Positions 20,694-29,372 of a stretch of 33,705 nt of DNA are shown here, piece after piece. Location of the stretch: positions 1-33,705 of the forward strand of contig JADHNH010000033.1 in the NCBI GenBank assembly GCA_016779605.1, read 5' to 3'. This DNA comes from Nevskia sp. (GTDB lineage: Bacteria > Pseudomonadota > Gammaproteobacteria > Nevskiales > Nevskiaceae). A program made the translations under genes and the position numbers. Position 1 is the stretch's first letter. Each line of letters begins with the position of its first letter. The notes beneath the pieces are model-generated. The model was given only the letters and a program-made list of their open reading frames with translations. It did not search any database and was not told the DNA's origin.

Positions 20694-22682
20694 TCACGGC
20701 GGCGCATCGCCTGGCGCGGCGACTGCGGGCGCCACCTGGCCGAGCAGGAAGCGCGTGTCCTGGGCGCGGCCGCTGCGCCGCCAGCCGAACACCACGCGGT
20801 GCCAGCCGATGCGCTGCACGTAGTCGCGGGTTTCGTTGAACGGGATATTTTCGATCCAGGCATCGGCGTCCATCGGCTGCTCCGGCAGCCAGCGGCTCGC
20901 GGCGGCGGCGCCGGCATTGTAAGCGGCTACCGCCACCGTCACCTGCCCGCCGAAGCGGTCCAGCAGGTCGCGCAGGTGCGCCGCACCCAGGGCCAGGTTG
21001 GGCGCGGCGCGCAGCAGGTCGCCCTCGCGCGGCACCGGCAGGTGCCAGCGCCGCGCGGTGCGCTGGGCGGTGTCCGGCAGCAGCTGCAGCAGGCCCAGCG
21101 CACCGGCGCGCGACTGCGCCTGCGGGTCGTACAGGCTTTCCTGCCGCAGCATCGCGTAGATCAGCTCTTCGCCCACGCCGGCGGTGGCGGCCGCGGCCTG
21201 CACCGGCGCGTCATAGGGCAGGGGATACAGCAGCGCGAAGTCGGCGCTCACACCCTGGCGCGCGGCGGTGGCGATGGCCTGCTCCCACCAGCCCCAGCGG
21301 TAGGCCAGCCCGGCCGCCTCGATACGCGCGGCCGGGTCCAGGTCTTCCAGTCCGGCCTGCCACTCGGCGGCGGCCTGCGGCCGCAGCTCGCACAGCAGCA
21401 GCTCGTGCGCCCGCAGCAGCGCCGGACGGCGCGCCAGCGGCGCGGCGCGCGCCTGGTCAAAGGCCTGCGGCTGGTCGTGGGGCGCCAGCGCCTGGCCCTG
21501 CCGCGCCGCCGCCAGCGCGGCGAAAAAGCCGTCGCCGGCGGCGAGCTGCGCGTAAGCCGTGCGCGCGACCTCCGCCTGGCCCTGCCGTTCGGCGCTGCGC
21601 GCGGCCCAGTAGCGCCAGCGCGGCTGCTCGCGGAGCGCCGGCGGCAGCGCTTCGACGGCATGCGCCGCCGTCGGCCAGTCGCCCTTCCACAGCGCGGCCC
21701 GCAGCTGCCATTCCGCGCTGCGCTGGTCCAGGTCGGCGGGCGCCACCTGGGCAAAGTAGTCCAGCGCCTGCGGCCGCCGGCTCAGGGCCAGGCCCAGCGC
21801 CAGTGCACGGGCCGCCTGGCTGGCGGCCGGCGGATCCAGGTGGCGTGCCGCCAGCAGCGGCTGGAAGCGCGCCAGCGCGGCATCCGGGTCGCTGCGCGCG
21901 AGCCGCTGCCAGCCGTCCTGCAGGGCGGCCGACTCCACGCCGCGCGCGGGGTCCTCGATGAGGCCGTCGATCTCGTTGCGCGGCCGCTCGATCAGCGCCG
22001 CCCATTGCAGGATCGGCGGCGCCATCTCCGGCGGCAGCGCGTGCGCCAGCTGGCGCGCCAGCTCGGTATTGCCGGCGGCCAGCGCCAGGCGCGCGCGGCG
22101 GTCGACCAGCGAAGGCGTCAGCAGCCCGCGTCCGCGCAGCCAGGCAAACGCCGGCCCGCATTGCTCCGGCGTGTCGCGGCCGCTGAGCCATCCGTCGGCG
22201 ATCACCGGCTCCAGGCCGGCGACGCGGCGCAGGGCGATGCGCGCCGCCAGCCAGTCGCAGCGCAGCGCCGTGTCCGCGCCCTCGGCGCGGTACTGCTGCA
22301 GGAAGCGGCCCCAGTCACGGCGTTGCGCCAGCGCCGGCAGCCATTGCGCGCGCAGTTCGCGGCCCACCGGCTGCTCGCCGTAGTGCAGCAGGAAATCCGC
22401 CGCACGCGCATCCAGCCGCGCCTGCGCGGCCTTGCCGGCGCGCTGCCAGTCGCGCCGCAGCCGCGCTGCCAGCAGGTACGGGTACAGCGGGTAGCCGCGC
22501 AGCCCGGCCGGGTCGCCGGCGGGCGCATCCGGCTGGCCGGCCTGGGCCAGGGCATAGGCGGCGCGGAATTGCGCGCGCGCCGGCGCCAGCGCGTCGTCCT
22601 GGGCGCGTGCCGGCGCCGCCGCGCACAGCGCCAGCAGCGCGGCACCGGCAAGTCCGGCGATTCGGGCAAGGCCGGCGGTCAG
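20694..22682 (-). CDS. slt: Soluble lytic murein transglycosylase (Slt70-like)
   Basis: Cleaves peptidoglycan between MurNAc and GlcNAc in the periplasm, forming anhydro-muropeptides. A long helical superhelix (about residues 40-450) precedes the C-terminal SLT domain with the catalytic glutamate in LRQESLYDPQAQS and the GALGLLQLLP and AAYNAG segments. The reading frame extends upstream through a good signal peptide (LLALCAAAPARAQ), so the full protein is about 662 residues, like E. coli Slt70 (645). No ATG, GTG or TTG exists in frame between the upstream stop and that peptide. CTG 22682, nine bases after GGAG, is proposed. GTG 22367 would lose the signal peptide. Confidence 0.88.
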   Translation of the reverse strand: MTAGLARIAGLAGAALLALCAAAPARAQDDALAPARAQFRAAYALAQAGQPDAPAGDPAGLRGYPLYPYLLAARLRRDWQRAGKAAQARLDARAADFLLHYGEQPVGRELRAQWLPALAQRRDWGRFLQQYRAEGADTALRCDWLAARIALRRVAGLEPVIADGWLSGRDTPEQCGPAFAWLRGRGLLTPSLVDRRARLALAAGNTELARQLAHALPPEMAPPILQWAALIERPRNEIDGLIEDPARGVESAALQDGWQRLARSDPDAALARFQPLLAARHLDPPAASQAARALALGLALSRRPQALDYFAQVAPADLDQRSAEWQLRAALWKGDWPTAAHAVEALPPALREQPRWRYWAARSAERQGQAEVARTAYAQLAAGDGFFAALAAARQGQALAPHDQPQAFDQARAAPLARRPALLRAHELLLCELRPQAAAEWQAGLEDLDPAARIEAAGLAYRWGWWEQAIATAARQGVSADFALLYPLPYDAPVQAAAATAGVGEELIYAMLRQESLYDPQAQSRAGALGLLQLLPDTAQRTARRWHLPVPREGDLLRAAPNLALGAAHLRDLLDRFGGQVTVAVAAYNAGAAAASRWLPEQPMDADAWIENIPFNETRDYVQRIGWHRVVFGWRRSGRAQDTRFLLGQVAPAVAAPGDAPP

Positions 22683-22821
22683 GGCACGACGCTCCGTTCG
22701 GATGAGGGTAAGATGCGGGGCCGCCGGCGCGGACGTTTCGGGCAGGCGGCACGATTCACTACCTTCATTTTAGGACCACGCGGCGCTCCGCCGGCTACAA
22801 CGCGGCGCCGCCGCCAAGCGC

Positions 22822-23610
22822 ATGCAATCGATCCTGATCTTCCTGGCGGCCGGCGCCGCGGCCGGCATCCTTTCCGGCCTGTTCGGCGTGGGCGGCGGCC
22901 TGATCCTGGTGCCGGTGCTGGCTTTCGTGCTGCCGCACCAGGGCGTGCCGGCGGACATCGTCATGCAATGCGCCATCGGCACCTCGCTGGCGGTGATCGC
23001 CTGCCACTCGGTGGCTTCGTCGCATGCGCATTACCGGCATGGCGCGGTGCTGTTCGGCGTGGTCGCACTGCTGGCACCGGGGCTTGCCCTGGGCAGCTTC
23101 GCCGGCGCCTACGTCGCGCACCTGCTGCCCAGCGCCACGCTCAAGCACATCGTCGCGGTCGGCGCCGTGCTGGTGGCGGTGCAGATGGCCCTGGACCTGC
23201 GGCCGCGCACGCAGCACGCGCTGCCCGGACGCGCCGGCATGCTCGCCGCCGGCGCCTTCATCGGCTCGGCCTCGGCGCTGATCGGCATCGGCGGCGGCTC
23301 GCTGACGGTGCCGTTCCTGACCTGGTGCGGCGTGGAGATCCGCAAGGCGGTCGCCACCTCCGCCGCCTGCGGCGCGGTGATCGCCGCCGCCGGCGCCGCC
23401 GGCTTCGCGCTGACCGGCCTGAGCGCCGCGGCGCAGGCGCCGCATACGCTCGGCTACGTCTCGATCCCGGGGTTCCTGACCCTGATGGTGGCCAGCGTGG
23501 CCACCAGCGGCTTCGGCGCCAGGCTGGCGCACGGCCTGCCGCCGCGCCTGCTCAAGCGCCTGTTCGCGATATTCCTGTGTTTCGTCGCCGCCGCGCTGTG
23601 GCTGGCCTGA
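22822..23610 (+). CDS. TauE/SafE family anion permease
   Basis: A 262-residue inner-membrane protein of the TauE/SafE (former DUF81) family, proposed to move sulfite, sulfonates or other small organic anions. It has two similar halves, each starting with a glycine-rich helix motif: GILSGLFGVGGGLILVPVL (about 15-33) and AFIGSASALIGIGGGSLTVPFL (about 146-167). Eight or so hydrophobic helices are apparent. ATG 22822 is used; no good Shine-Dalgarno sequence. A -10-like TAAGAT at 22709-22714 may be its promoter. The substrate is not indicated by neighbours. Confidence 0.92.
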   Translation: MQSILIFLAAGAAAGILSGLFGVGGGLILVPVLAFVLPHQGVPADIVMQCAIGTSLAVIACHSVASSHAHYRHGAVLFGVVALLAPGLALGSFAGAYVAHLLPSATLKHIVAVGAVLVAVQMALDLRPRTQHALPGRAGMLAAGAFIGSASALIGIGGGSLTVPFLTWCGVEIRKAVATSAACGAVIAAAGAAGFALTGLSAAAQAPHTLGYVSIPGFLTLMVASVATSGFGARLAHGLPPRLLKRLFAIFLCFVAAALWLA

Positions 23611-23646
23611 GGGCGGCCCCTTAGGGCGGTGCTGTCGCCTCAGGCC
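23604..23646. terminator. Shared hairpin over the tauE-like and oxyR stop codons
   Basis: GGCCTGAGG (23604-23612) pairs with CCTCAGGCC (23638-23646), extended by two more pairs past a bulge. Both convergent stop codons lie within the stem. There is no T-run, so it may act as a transcript-end structure rather than a classical terminator. Confidence 0.45.
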
Positions 23647-24587
23647 GGTTCGGCCAGCTGCGGTTCGGCCTGCTGCAGCATGCGCACGCCGTGCAGGGGC
23701 AGGTTCACGATCGCGTCGTGCAGCGCACGCACCGCCTGCAGCCGCGGAAAGCTGCGCCGCCACACCAGGCCGATGCGCCGCGACGGCGCCGGCGCGGCGA
23801 ACGGCACGGTGGCCAGCGGCTGGTTCTCGCCCGGCCGGTTGTCGATGGCGCCGCGCGGCAGCACCGTCACGCCCAGCCCGCTTTCCACCATGTAGCGGAT
23901 CGTCTCCAGCGAGCTGCCGGTCTGCGGCCGCGGGCCGCGCCCTTCCGCGTCGACGCACTTGGGGCAGGCGGCGATCACCTGCTCGCGGAAGCAGTGGCCG
24001 GGCCCCAGCAGCAGCAGGCGCTCCTCGGCCAGCAACTTGGCCGGCAGCTTGGCCATGCCGGCCCAGCGGTGGCCCGGCGGCACCACCACGACGAATTCCT
24101 CGTCGTACAGCGCCCACGCCGACAGGCCGTGCAGGTCCACCGGCAGCGCCACCACCGCGACGTCCAGCTCGTTGTCGCGCAGCTGCTCGAGCAGCACCGC
24201 GGTGAAGTTCTCGTCGATCACCAGCGGCATCAGCGGCGCGCGGCCGCGCAGCCCGGGCACCAGCCCCGGCAGCAGGTACGGCCCCACGGTGTAGATCGCG
24301 CCGAGCCGCAGCGCGCCGACCATCTCGTCCTTGCCCTCGCGCGCGATGTCCTCGATGCGGTGCGCCTCGGCCAGCACGCGGCGCGCCTGGCCGATGATGC
24401 GCTCGCCCACCGGCGTCGGCCGCGCCTCGCCGCGGATGCGCTCGAACAGGGTCACGCCCAGCTCCTCCTCGAGCTTCTTCAGCGCCACCGACAGCGTCGG
24501 CTGCGACACGAACGAGCGCTCGGCGGCGCGCGAGAAATGCCGCTCCTTGTCGAGGTTCACCAGGTAGCGCAGTTCGGTGAGGGTCAT
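23640..24587 (-). CDS. oxyR: Peroxide-sensing LysR-type regulator OxyR
   Basis: OxyR senses H2O2 by forming a disulfide and activates peroxide-defence genes. From ATG 24587 the product is 315 residues. The winged helix covers the N-terminal 60 residues (LRYLVNLDKERHFSRAAE, VSQPTLSVALKKLEEELG). GPGHCFREQVIAAC places cysteines at exactly C199 and C208, the two redox cysteines of E. coli OxyR. The effector domain keeps SLETIRYMVESGLGVTVLP. No Shine-Dalgarno sequence is seen, and the left arm of a heptad-repeat hairpin starts 11 bases upstream of the start, so that structure lies in its leader. No katG or ahpC lies alongside. Confidence 0.95.
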   Translation of the reverse strand: MTLTELRYLVNLDKERHFSRAAERSFVSQPTLSVALKKLEEELGVTLFERIRGEARPTPVGERIIGQARRVLAEAHRIEDIAREGKDEMVGALRLGAIYTVGPYLLPGLVPGLRGRAPLMPLVIDENFTAVLLEQLRDNELDVAVVALPVDLHGLSAWALYDEEFVVVVPPGHRWAGMAKLPAKLLAEERLLLLGPGHCFREQVIAACPKCVDAEGRGPRPQTGSSLETIRYMVESGLGVTVLPRGAIDNRPGENQPLATVPFAAPAPSRRIGLVWRRSFPRLQAVRALHDAIVNLPLHGVRMLQQAEPQLAEPA

Positions 24588-24597
24588 GGCCGGCCGG

Positions 24598-24689
24598 GAG
24601 GCGGGAGGCGAGAGGTGGGAGGCGCAAAAGCAACGGCATCGCACGGCTGCGGCGGACAGTTTCGCCTCTCGCCTCTCGCCTCTCGCCTC
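24598..24689. repeat. Heptad-repeat hairpin 2 (hemF-oxyR intergenic)
   Basis: The right arm 24663-24689 is CGCCTCT repeated 3.9 times. The left arm 24598-24624 is its complement (GAGGCGR units) with three differences, all of which can form G-U pairs in plus-strand RNA, giving a 27-bp stem. The 38-nt loop (24625-24662) starts CAAAAGC, as in hairpin 1. The element fills the whole gap: one base from the hemF stop and 10 bases from the oxyR start. Confidence 0.85.
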
Positions 24690-24690
24690 A

Positions 24691-25650
24691 TCACAGCCAC
24701 TCCCGCCGCACCAGGAACTCCTCGTACAGGCGCGCCTCGGCGCTGCCCGGCTGCGGCTGCCAATCGTAACGCCAGGCCGCCAGCGGCGGCATCGACATCA
24801 GGATCGACTCGGTGCGGCCGCCGGACTGCAGGCCGAACAGCGTGCCGCGGTCCCACACCAGGTTGAACTCGACGTAGCGGCCGCGCCGGTAGAGCTGCCA
24901 CTGGCGCTCGCGCTCGCCGTAGGGCTGCTCGCGGCGGCGCCGCGCGATCGGCAGGTAGGCCGGCAGGAATTGCTCGCCGACGCTGCGCGTAAGCGCGAAT
25001 GCCTGCTCGAAGCCGCCTTCGCGCCAGTCGTCGAAGAACAGGCCGCCGATGCCGCGCGGCTCGTTGCGGTGCTTGAGGTAGAAGTAGTCGTCGCACCAGC
25101 GCTTGAGGCGCGGGTAGACCGCCTCGCCGAACGGCGCGCAGGCGGCGCGCGCGCAGGCGTGCCAGTGGCGCGCGTCCTCCTCGTAGCCGTAATAGGGCGT
25201 CAGGTCGAAGCCGCCGCCGAACCACCACACTGGAGTGGTGCCACCGTCCGGACCGTCGGCCGGCGCCGGCGCGCTGAACAGCCGCACGTTGCAGTGCGCG
25301 GTGGGCACGTGCGGGTTGCGCGGGTGCAGCACCAGCGACACGCCCATGGCGCGGAAGCCGCGCCCGGCAAGTTCCGGACGCTGGGCGGTGGCCGAGGGCG
25401 GCAGCGCGCTGCCGCTGACGTCGGAAAAATTCACCCCGGCGCGCTCGAACAGGGCGCCGTCGTCGAGCACGCGCGACTCGCCGCCGCCGGCCAGGCGCGG
25501 CCGCCCGGCGGCGGCCCCATCGTCGGTGTCGCGGCTCCAGCGGTCGCGGCGGAACACCGCGCCGCCGTCGAGCCGTTCCAGCTCGGTGCAGATGCGCTCC
25601 TGCAAGCCGCGCAGCCAGGCTTCCACCGCCGCCAGGTCCGGCGCGCTCAT
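24691..25650 (-). CDS. hemF: Oxygen-dependent coproporphyrinogen III oxidase
   Basis: HemF decarboxylates coproporphyrinogen III to protoporphyrinogen IX with O2 in heme synthesis. The 319 residues carry the family blocks [93 protein letters not shown] and the C-terminal YDWQPQPGS. The start ATG (25650) overlaps the tsaC stop (ATGA), so translation is coupled. It is the last gene of the topA-tsaC-hemF run; heptad hairpin 2 follows directly. Confidence 0.97.
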   Translation of the reverse strand: MSAPDLAAVEAWLRGLQERICTELERLDGGAVFRRDRWSRDTDDGAAAGRPRLAGGGESRVLDDGALFERAGVNFSDVSGSALPPSATAQRPELAGRGFRAMGVSLVLHPRNPHVPTAHCNVRLFSAPAPADGPDGGTTPVWWFGGGFDLTPYYGYEEDARHWHACARAACAPFGEAVYPRLKRWCDDYFYLKHRNEPRGIGGLFFDDWREGGFEQAFALTRSVGEQFLPAYLPIARRRREQPYGERERQWQLYRRGRYVEFNLVWDRGTLFGLQSGGRTESILMSMPPLAAWRYDWQPQPGSAEARLYEEFLVRREWL

Positions 25651-26201
25651 CGCCGCAGGATCAGGCCGCTGATGACATCGCGGATCGCGGTGGGGCCAGC
25701 AAGGCCGCCGAGCGCGCCGGGCACCAGTGCATCGACGCCGCTGCCGAACAGCCGCCGCACCTCGGTGGCGCTGCGCGCCGGCGGACGGCCCTCGCGGTTG
25801 GCGCTGGTCGACACCAGCGCGCCGCCGAACGCCTCGCACAGCGCACGTGCCACCGGATGCGCGGTGACGCGGATCGCCAGGGTGTCGCGCTCGCCGCTCA
25901 GCCACATCGGCGCGTCCTCCGACGCCGGAAACACCCAGGTGGTCGGCCCCGGCCAGGTGGCGAAGGCGCGCTTCTGCGCGGTCTTCGACGGCAGCTCCAC
26001 GAACGGCCGCAGCTGGTCGAAGCTCGCGCCGATCAGGATCAGGCCCTTGCGCCAGTCGCGCCGCTTGAGCGCCAGCAGCCGCGTCACCGCGCCCTGGTTG
26101 AGCGGGTCGCAGCCCAGGCCCCAGACGCCCTCGGTCGGGTAGGCGGCCACGCCGCCGGCGCGCAAGGCGCGGGCGGCGGCCCGCAGATGGAGCAGGGACA
26201 T
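25647..26201 (-). CDS. tsaC: Threonylcarbamoyl-AMP synthase
   Basis: TsaC makes threonylcarbamoyl-AMP from threonine, bicarbonate and ATP for the universal t6A37 modification of ANN-decoding tRNAs. The 184-residue length is that of the short TsaC/YrdC type. Motifs: [14 protein letters not shown], the nucleotide-site [32 protein letters not shown] and VSTSANREG. It lies seven bases after topA and overlaps hemF, an arrangement common in gammaproteobacteria. ATG 26201 fits the family start. Confidence 0.96.
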   Translation of the reverse strand: MSLLHLRAAARALRAGGVAAYPTEGVWGLGCDPLNQGAVTRLLALKRRDWRKGLILIGASFDQLRPFVELPSKTAQKRAFATWPGPTTWVFPASEDAPMWLSGERDTLAIRVTAHPVARALCEAFGGALVSTSANREGRPPARSATEVRRLFGSGVDALVPGALGGLAGPTAIRDVISGLILRR

Positions 26202-26208
26202 GGCGCGC

Positions 26209-28686
26209 CTACGCCTTCTTGGCGCGTGCCACCCGCTTGGCGGCCGGCGCCTTGGCGGCGGTCTTCTTCACCGCGGCCTTCCGGGCCGGGGCCGCGGCGG
26301 GGGCGGCGCCCTCGGGCTTGGCAGCCTTGGCGGACCTGGCGGCGGTCTTCTTCTTGCCGGCCTTGGGCGCGGCCGCCTCGGCCTCGGCCAGGAACGCCTC
26401 GCATTCGAACACCGACAGCGAGGCCGGGTCGCGCGTGCGCGGGATGCGCGCCTTGCGCTTGCCGTCGGTGATGTAGGGGCCGAAGCGGCCCTTGACGATG
26501 CGGATGCCGGTGCCTTCGAACAGGCGGATGGTGGCCGCCTCCAGCGCCGCCTGCTTGCCTTCGATCAGCTCCAGCACGCGCGGCAGCTCGATGGTGTAGG
26601 GGTCGTCGTCCTTCTTCAGCGAGACGAACTGGCTGCCGAAGCGCGCGTACGGCCCGAAACGGCCGATGTTGACCTCGACCTCGGCGCCGTCGGGCGTCTG
26701 GCCGAGCTTGCGCGGCAGCTTGAACAGGTCCATCGCCTGCGCCAGCGTGATCGTGTCGATGCGCTGGTTGGCGCGCAGGGAGGCGAAGCGCGGCTTGTCG
26801 GCGTCGTCCTTGGTGCCGATCTGCACGAACGGCCCGTAGCGCCCCAGCCGCGCCGTCACCGGCTTGCCGCTGGCCGGGTCCACGCCGATCTGGCGGGCCT
26901 CGGAAACCTCGGAGCGCGACAGCTCCATCTTCGAGTCCACCGTCGGCTTGAACTCGCTCCAGAAGCGCGCCAGCAGCGGCACCCACTCCTCCTCGCCGCG
27001 CGAGATCGCGTCGAGCTCGTCCTCCAGCTTGGCGGTGAACTCGTAGTCGACGTAGCGGGTGAAGTGCTCGGTGAGGAAGCGGTTGACGATCATGCCGACG
27101 TCGGTCGGCACGAAGGCCTTGCCGTCGAGCAGCACGTACTCGCGCGCCTGCAGGGTGGAGATGATCGAGGCGTAGGTGGACGGACGGCCGATGTCGTACT
27201 CCTCCAGCGTCTTCACCAGCGAGGCTTCGGTGTAGCGCGGCGGCGGCTGCGTGAAGTGCTGCTCTGGCAGCAGTTCCAGCAGCCGGATGCGTTCGCCCTC
27301 GGCCAGCGGCGGCAGGCGCTTCTCGTCGTCCTCGTGCGACTCGGCGTCGTCATCGGCGGCGACGCCGTAGGCGGCCAGGAAGCCCGGCTCGACCAGGGTC
27401 TGGCCGGTGGCGCGGAACGCGTGCGGCGCGCCGGCACGCAGCTCCGCCGCCACCGTGTCGAACACCGCCGGGTTCATCTGGCAGGCCACGGTGCGCTTCC
27501 AGATCAGGTCGTACAGCCGCGCCTGGTCCGGCGTGAGGTGGCGCGCCACCTGCTCGGGCGCGCGCGCCGCCGCGGTGGGGCGGATCGCCTCGTGCGCCTC
27601 CTGCGCGTTTTTCGACTTGGCGCGGTAAAAGCGCGGCGACTCGGGCAGCGCCTGCTGCCCGTAGCGCCTGGCGATGACCTCGCGGATCTCGGCGAGCGCG
27701 TCCTGCGCCAGGCTCACCGAGTCGGTGCGCATGTAGGTGATCAGGCCCACCGCCTGGCCGTCGATCTCCACGCCCTCGTAGAGCTGCTGGGCGGTGCGCA
27801 TGGTGCGGCTGGCGGTGAAGCCGAGCTTGCGGTTGGCGTCCTGCTGCAGGGTCGAGGTGGTGAACGGCGGGCCGGGCGTGCGCTTGCGCTGCTTCTTCTC
27901 GACCTTGGTCACCAGCAGCGCGCCGGCGGCGGCGCGCTCGATGGCCGCCTGCGCCGCCTGCGCGCTGCCGGCGTCGCCGAGGGTGAACTGCTCGACCTTC
28001 CTGCCGTCGTACTCGAGCAGGCGCGCGGTGAAGCGGCGCGCCTCGGGCGCGGCCGGCGCGCCCGGGGCGTGCTCGTCCTTCTCGCCGCGCGCGTCGAGCG
28101 TCCAGTATTCCTGCGGCTTGAACGCGCGGATCTCCTCCTCGCGCTCGCAGATCAGGCGCAGCGCCGGGCTCTGCACCCGACCGGCCGACAGGCCCGGCGA
28201 GACCTTGCGCCACAGCAGCGGCGACAGGTTGAAGCCCACCAGGTAATCCAGCGCGCGCCGCGCCTGCTGCGCGTTCACCAGGTCGGCGGAGACTTCGCGC
28301 GGATGCGCAATCGCCTGCGCCACTTCGCGCGGCGTGATCTCGTAGAACACCACGCGCTTGACCGGCTTGTCCTTGAGCGCGCCTTTTTCCTTGAGCACCT
28401 CGGTCAGGTGCCAGGCGATCGCCTCGCCCTCGCGATCCGGGTCGGTCGCCAGGAACAGCGCGTCGGAACGCTTGAGCTCGGCGATGATCGCGCGCACGTG
28501 CTTTTCGTTGCGGGCGATCAACTGGTACTTCATCTCGAAGCCGCGCGCGGTATCCACCGCGCCGTCCTTGGGCACGAGGTCGCGCACGTGCCCGTACGAG
28601 GCCATCACCTCGTAGTCCTTGCCCAGGTATTTCTTGATCGTCTTGGCCTTCGCAGGCGACTCGACGATGACCAGATTTTTGCTCAT
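26209..28686 (-). CDS. topA: DNA topoisomerase I
   Basis: Relaxes negative supercoils through a transient 5'-phosphotyrosine. The 825 residues show the TOPRIM domain (E9 in IVESPAKAK, DPDREGE at 82-88), SAGRVQSPALRLI, and the catalytic Tyr318 in LITYMRTDSV. The C-terminus has several zinc-less Topo_C repeats (LGRYGPFVQIG, NIGRFGPYARFG, KGRFGPYITDG) instead of cysteine fingers, then a Lys/Ala-rich tail of about 50 residues resembling histone H1, which should bind DNA non-specifically. A promoter with TGGACA and TATAAG lies upstream. It heads a topA-tsaC-hemF operon. Confidence 0.97.
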   Translation of the reverse strand: MSKNLVIVESPAKAKTIKKYLGKDYEVMASYGHVRDLVPKDGAVDTARGFEMKYQLIARNEKHVRAIIAELKRSDALFLATDPDREGEAIAWHLTEVLKEKGALKDKPVKRVVFYEITPREVAQAIAHPREVSADLVNAQQARRALDYLVGFNLSPLLWRKVSPGLSAGRVQSPALRLICEREEEIRAFKPQEYWTLDARGEKDEHAPGAPAAPEARRFTARLLEYDGRKVEQFTLGDAGSAQAAQAAIERAAAGALLVTKVEKKQRKRTPGPPFTTSTLQQDANRKLGFTASRTMRTAQQLYEGVEIDGQAVGLITYMRTDSVSLAQDALAEIREVIARRYGQQALPESPRFYRAKSKNAQEAHEAIRPTAAARAPEQVARHLTPDQARLYDLIWKRTVACQMNPAVFDTVAAELRAGAPHAFRATGQTLVEPGFLAAYGVAADDDAESHEDDEKRLPPLAEGERIRLLELLPEQHFTQPPPRYTEASLVKTLEEYDIGRPSTYASIISTLQAREYVLLDGKAFVPTDVGMIVNRFLTEHFTRYVDYEFTAKLEDELDAISRGEEEWVPLLARFWSEFKPTVDSKMELSRSEVSEARQIGVDPASGKPVTARLGRYGPFVQIGTKDDADKPRFASLRANQRIDTITLAQAMDLFKLPRKLGQTPDGAEVEVNIGRFGPYARFGSQFVSLKKDDDPYTIELPRVLELIEGKQAALEAATIRLFEGTGIRIVKGRFGPYITDGKRKARIPRTRDPASLSVFECEAFLAEAEAAAPKAGKKKTAARSAKAAKPEGAAPAAAPARKAAVKKTAAKAPAAKRVARAKKA

Positions 28687-28728
28687 CGCTACCCGTTGAA
28701 CGCGCTATGGACGCGCGTGGGGCGACAG

Positions 28729-28758
28729 CTTATACGCGTGAACGGCCGGCCGTGTCCA
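28729..28758 (-). promoter_or_regulatory. Candidate topA promoter
   Basis: On the minus strand TGGACA (28753-28758) and TATAAG (28729-28734) are separated by 18 bases, near-consensus for sigma-70. The start would be about 35 bases before the topA ATG. Confidence 0.55.
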
Positions 28759-28808
28759 GTCCCGCAGGGGAACGAAACGCCCCGCCGCCCCGCCTTTCCC
28801 AACAGTTA

Positions 28809-28840
28809 CGCGCCAAGGATGGCGCGGTCCTGTTCAGGAC
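28809..28840. repeat. Two adjacent hairpins after smg
   Basis: CGCGCCA/TGGCGCG (28809-28815 with 28820-28826, AGGA loop) is followed at once by GTCCTG/CAGGAC (28827-28832 with 28835-28840). They lie 5 bases after the smg stop on the minus strand. No T-run follows, so a terminator role is possible but not shown. Confidence 0.4.
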
Positions 28841-28844
28841 GAAC

Positions 28845-29312
28845 CTAATGCAGGAAATCGCCCTGGTAGTACACCATGTCCTCCAGGTGCACCGCCGCCT
28901 CTTCCTCGCCGGGCTGGTTGATCAGCACGAGCAGGCAGACCCACTTGACGCGCTCCAGGTCCACTTCCTCTTCCAGCGCCAGCAGGCGCTCGATCACCAG
29001 CTCGCGGCTTTCAGAGTTGAGGATGCCGAGCTGCTCCAGGTACAGCAGGAAGCCGCGGCATTCCGCGGACAGCTTTTCCTGCTCCTGCACCGCGTAGATG
29101 CGCAGGGAATCGGTGCGGCCGGACAAGGCGGGTGCATTGCGCTGGCTGGCCAGGCCGTCGAGCCAGGCGAACGCATGGGCGATCTCGTCTTCCGGAAATC
29201 CGGCTGCTGCAAGCTCTACGCGAAGGGTCTCTTGGTTGTCGGAGTCGGAGAACTCGCCGTCGTGGTAGTTCTCGAATAGGTACATCAGGACATCGAGAAG
29301 GGTCTCTTTCAT
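28845..29312 (-). CDS. smg: Smg/DUF494 family protein
   Basis: A 155-residue acidic protein of the Smg (DUF494) family, found next to dprA in gammaproteobacteria. Its role is unknown. Family marks are the MKETLLDVLMYLFENY start, the acidic central part, RIYAVQEQEKLSAECRGFLLYLEQLGIL and the DLERVKWVCLLVLINQPGEE block. It sits between dprA and topA, the expected position. A perfect TATAAT on the minus strand lies 43 bases before the ATG, so it may have its own promoter in addition to read-through from dprA. Confidence 0.94.
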   Translation of the reverse strand: MKETLLDVLMYLFENYHDGEFSDSDNQETLRVELAAAGFPEDEIAHAFAWLDGLASQRNAPALSGRTDSLRIYAVQEQEKLSAECRGFLLYLEQLGILNSESRELVIERLLALEEEVDLERVKWVCLLVLINQPGEEEAAVHLEDMVYYQGDFLH

Positions 29313-29354
29313 CTGCCTCGCGCGGGATGCAGCGGCGCGTATCGAAGTTGCGCC

Positions 29355-29360
29355 ATTATA
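29355..29360 (-). promoter_or_regulatory. Candidate -10 box for smg
   Basis: A perfect TATAAT on the minus strand is followed by GGCGCAAC, in the short dprA-smg gap. No clear -35 box at 16-18 bases. Confidence 0.5.
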
Positions 29361-29372
29361 TAGATGTTTGAT

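Noticed and set aside
22367..22369. GTG 22367 as the transglycosylase start
   Set aside because: It would remove the signal peptide and about 100 residues that are clearly coding and match the Slt70 length.
19380..23624. Very long rightward open frame (over 1400 codons)
   Set aside because: It lies antisense to cca and the transglycosylase gene and runs on into the TauE-like gene in another frame. Its composition is His/Arg/Gln-rich with no domains. It is an artefact of high GC content.
24598..24689. CRISPR or minisatellite interpretation of the heptamer repeats
   Set aside because: There are no spacers of regular size; the units are 7 bp and the two blocks are inverted copies forming a stem, not an array.
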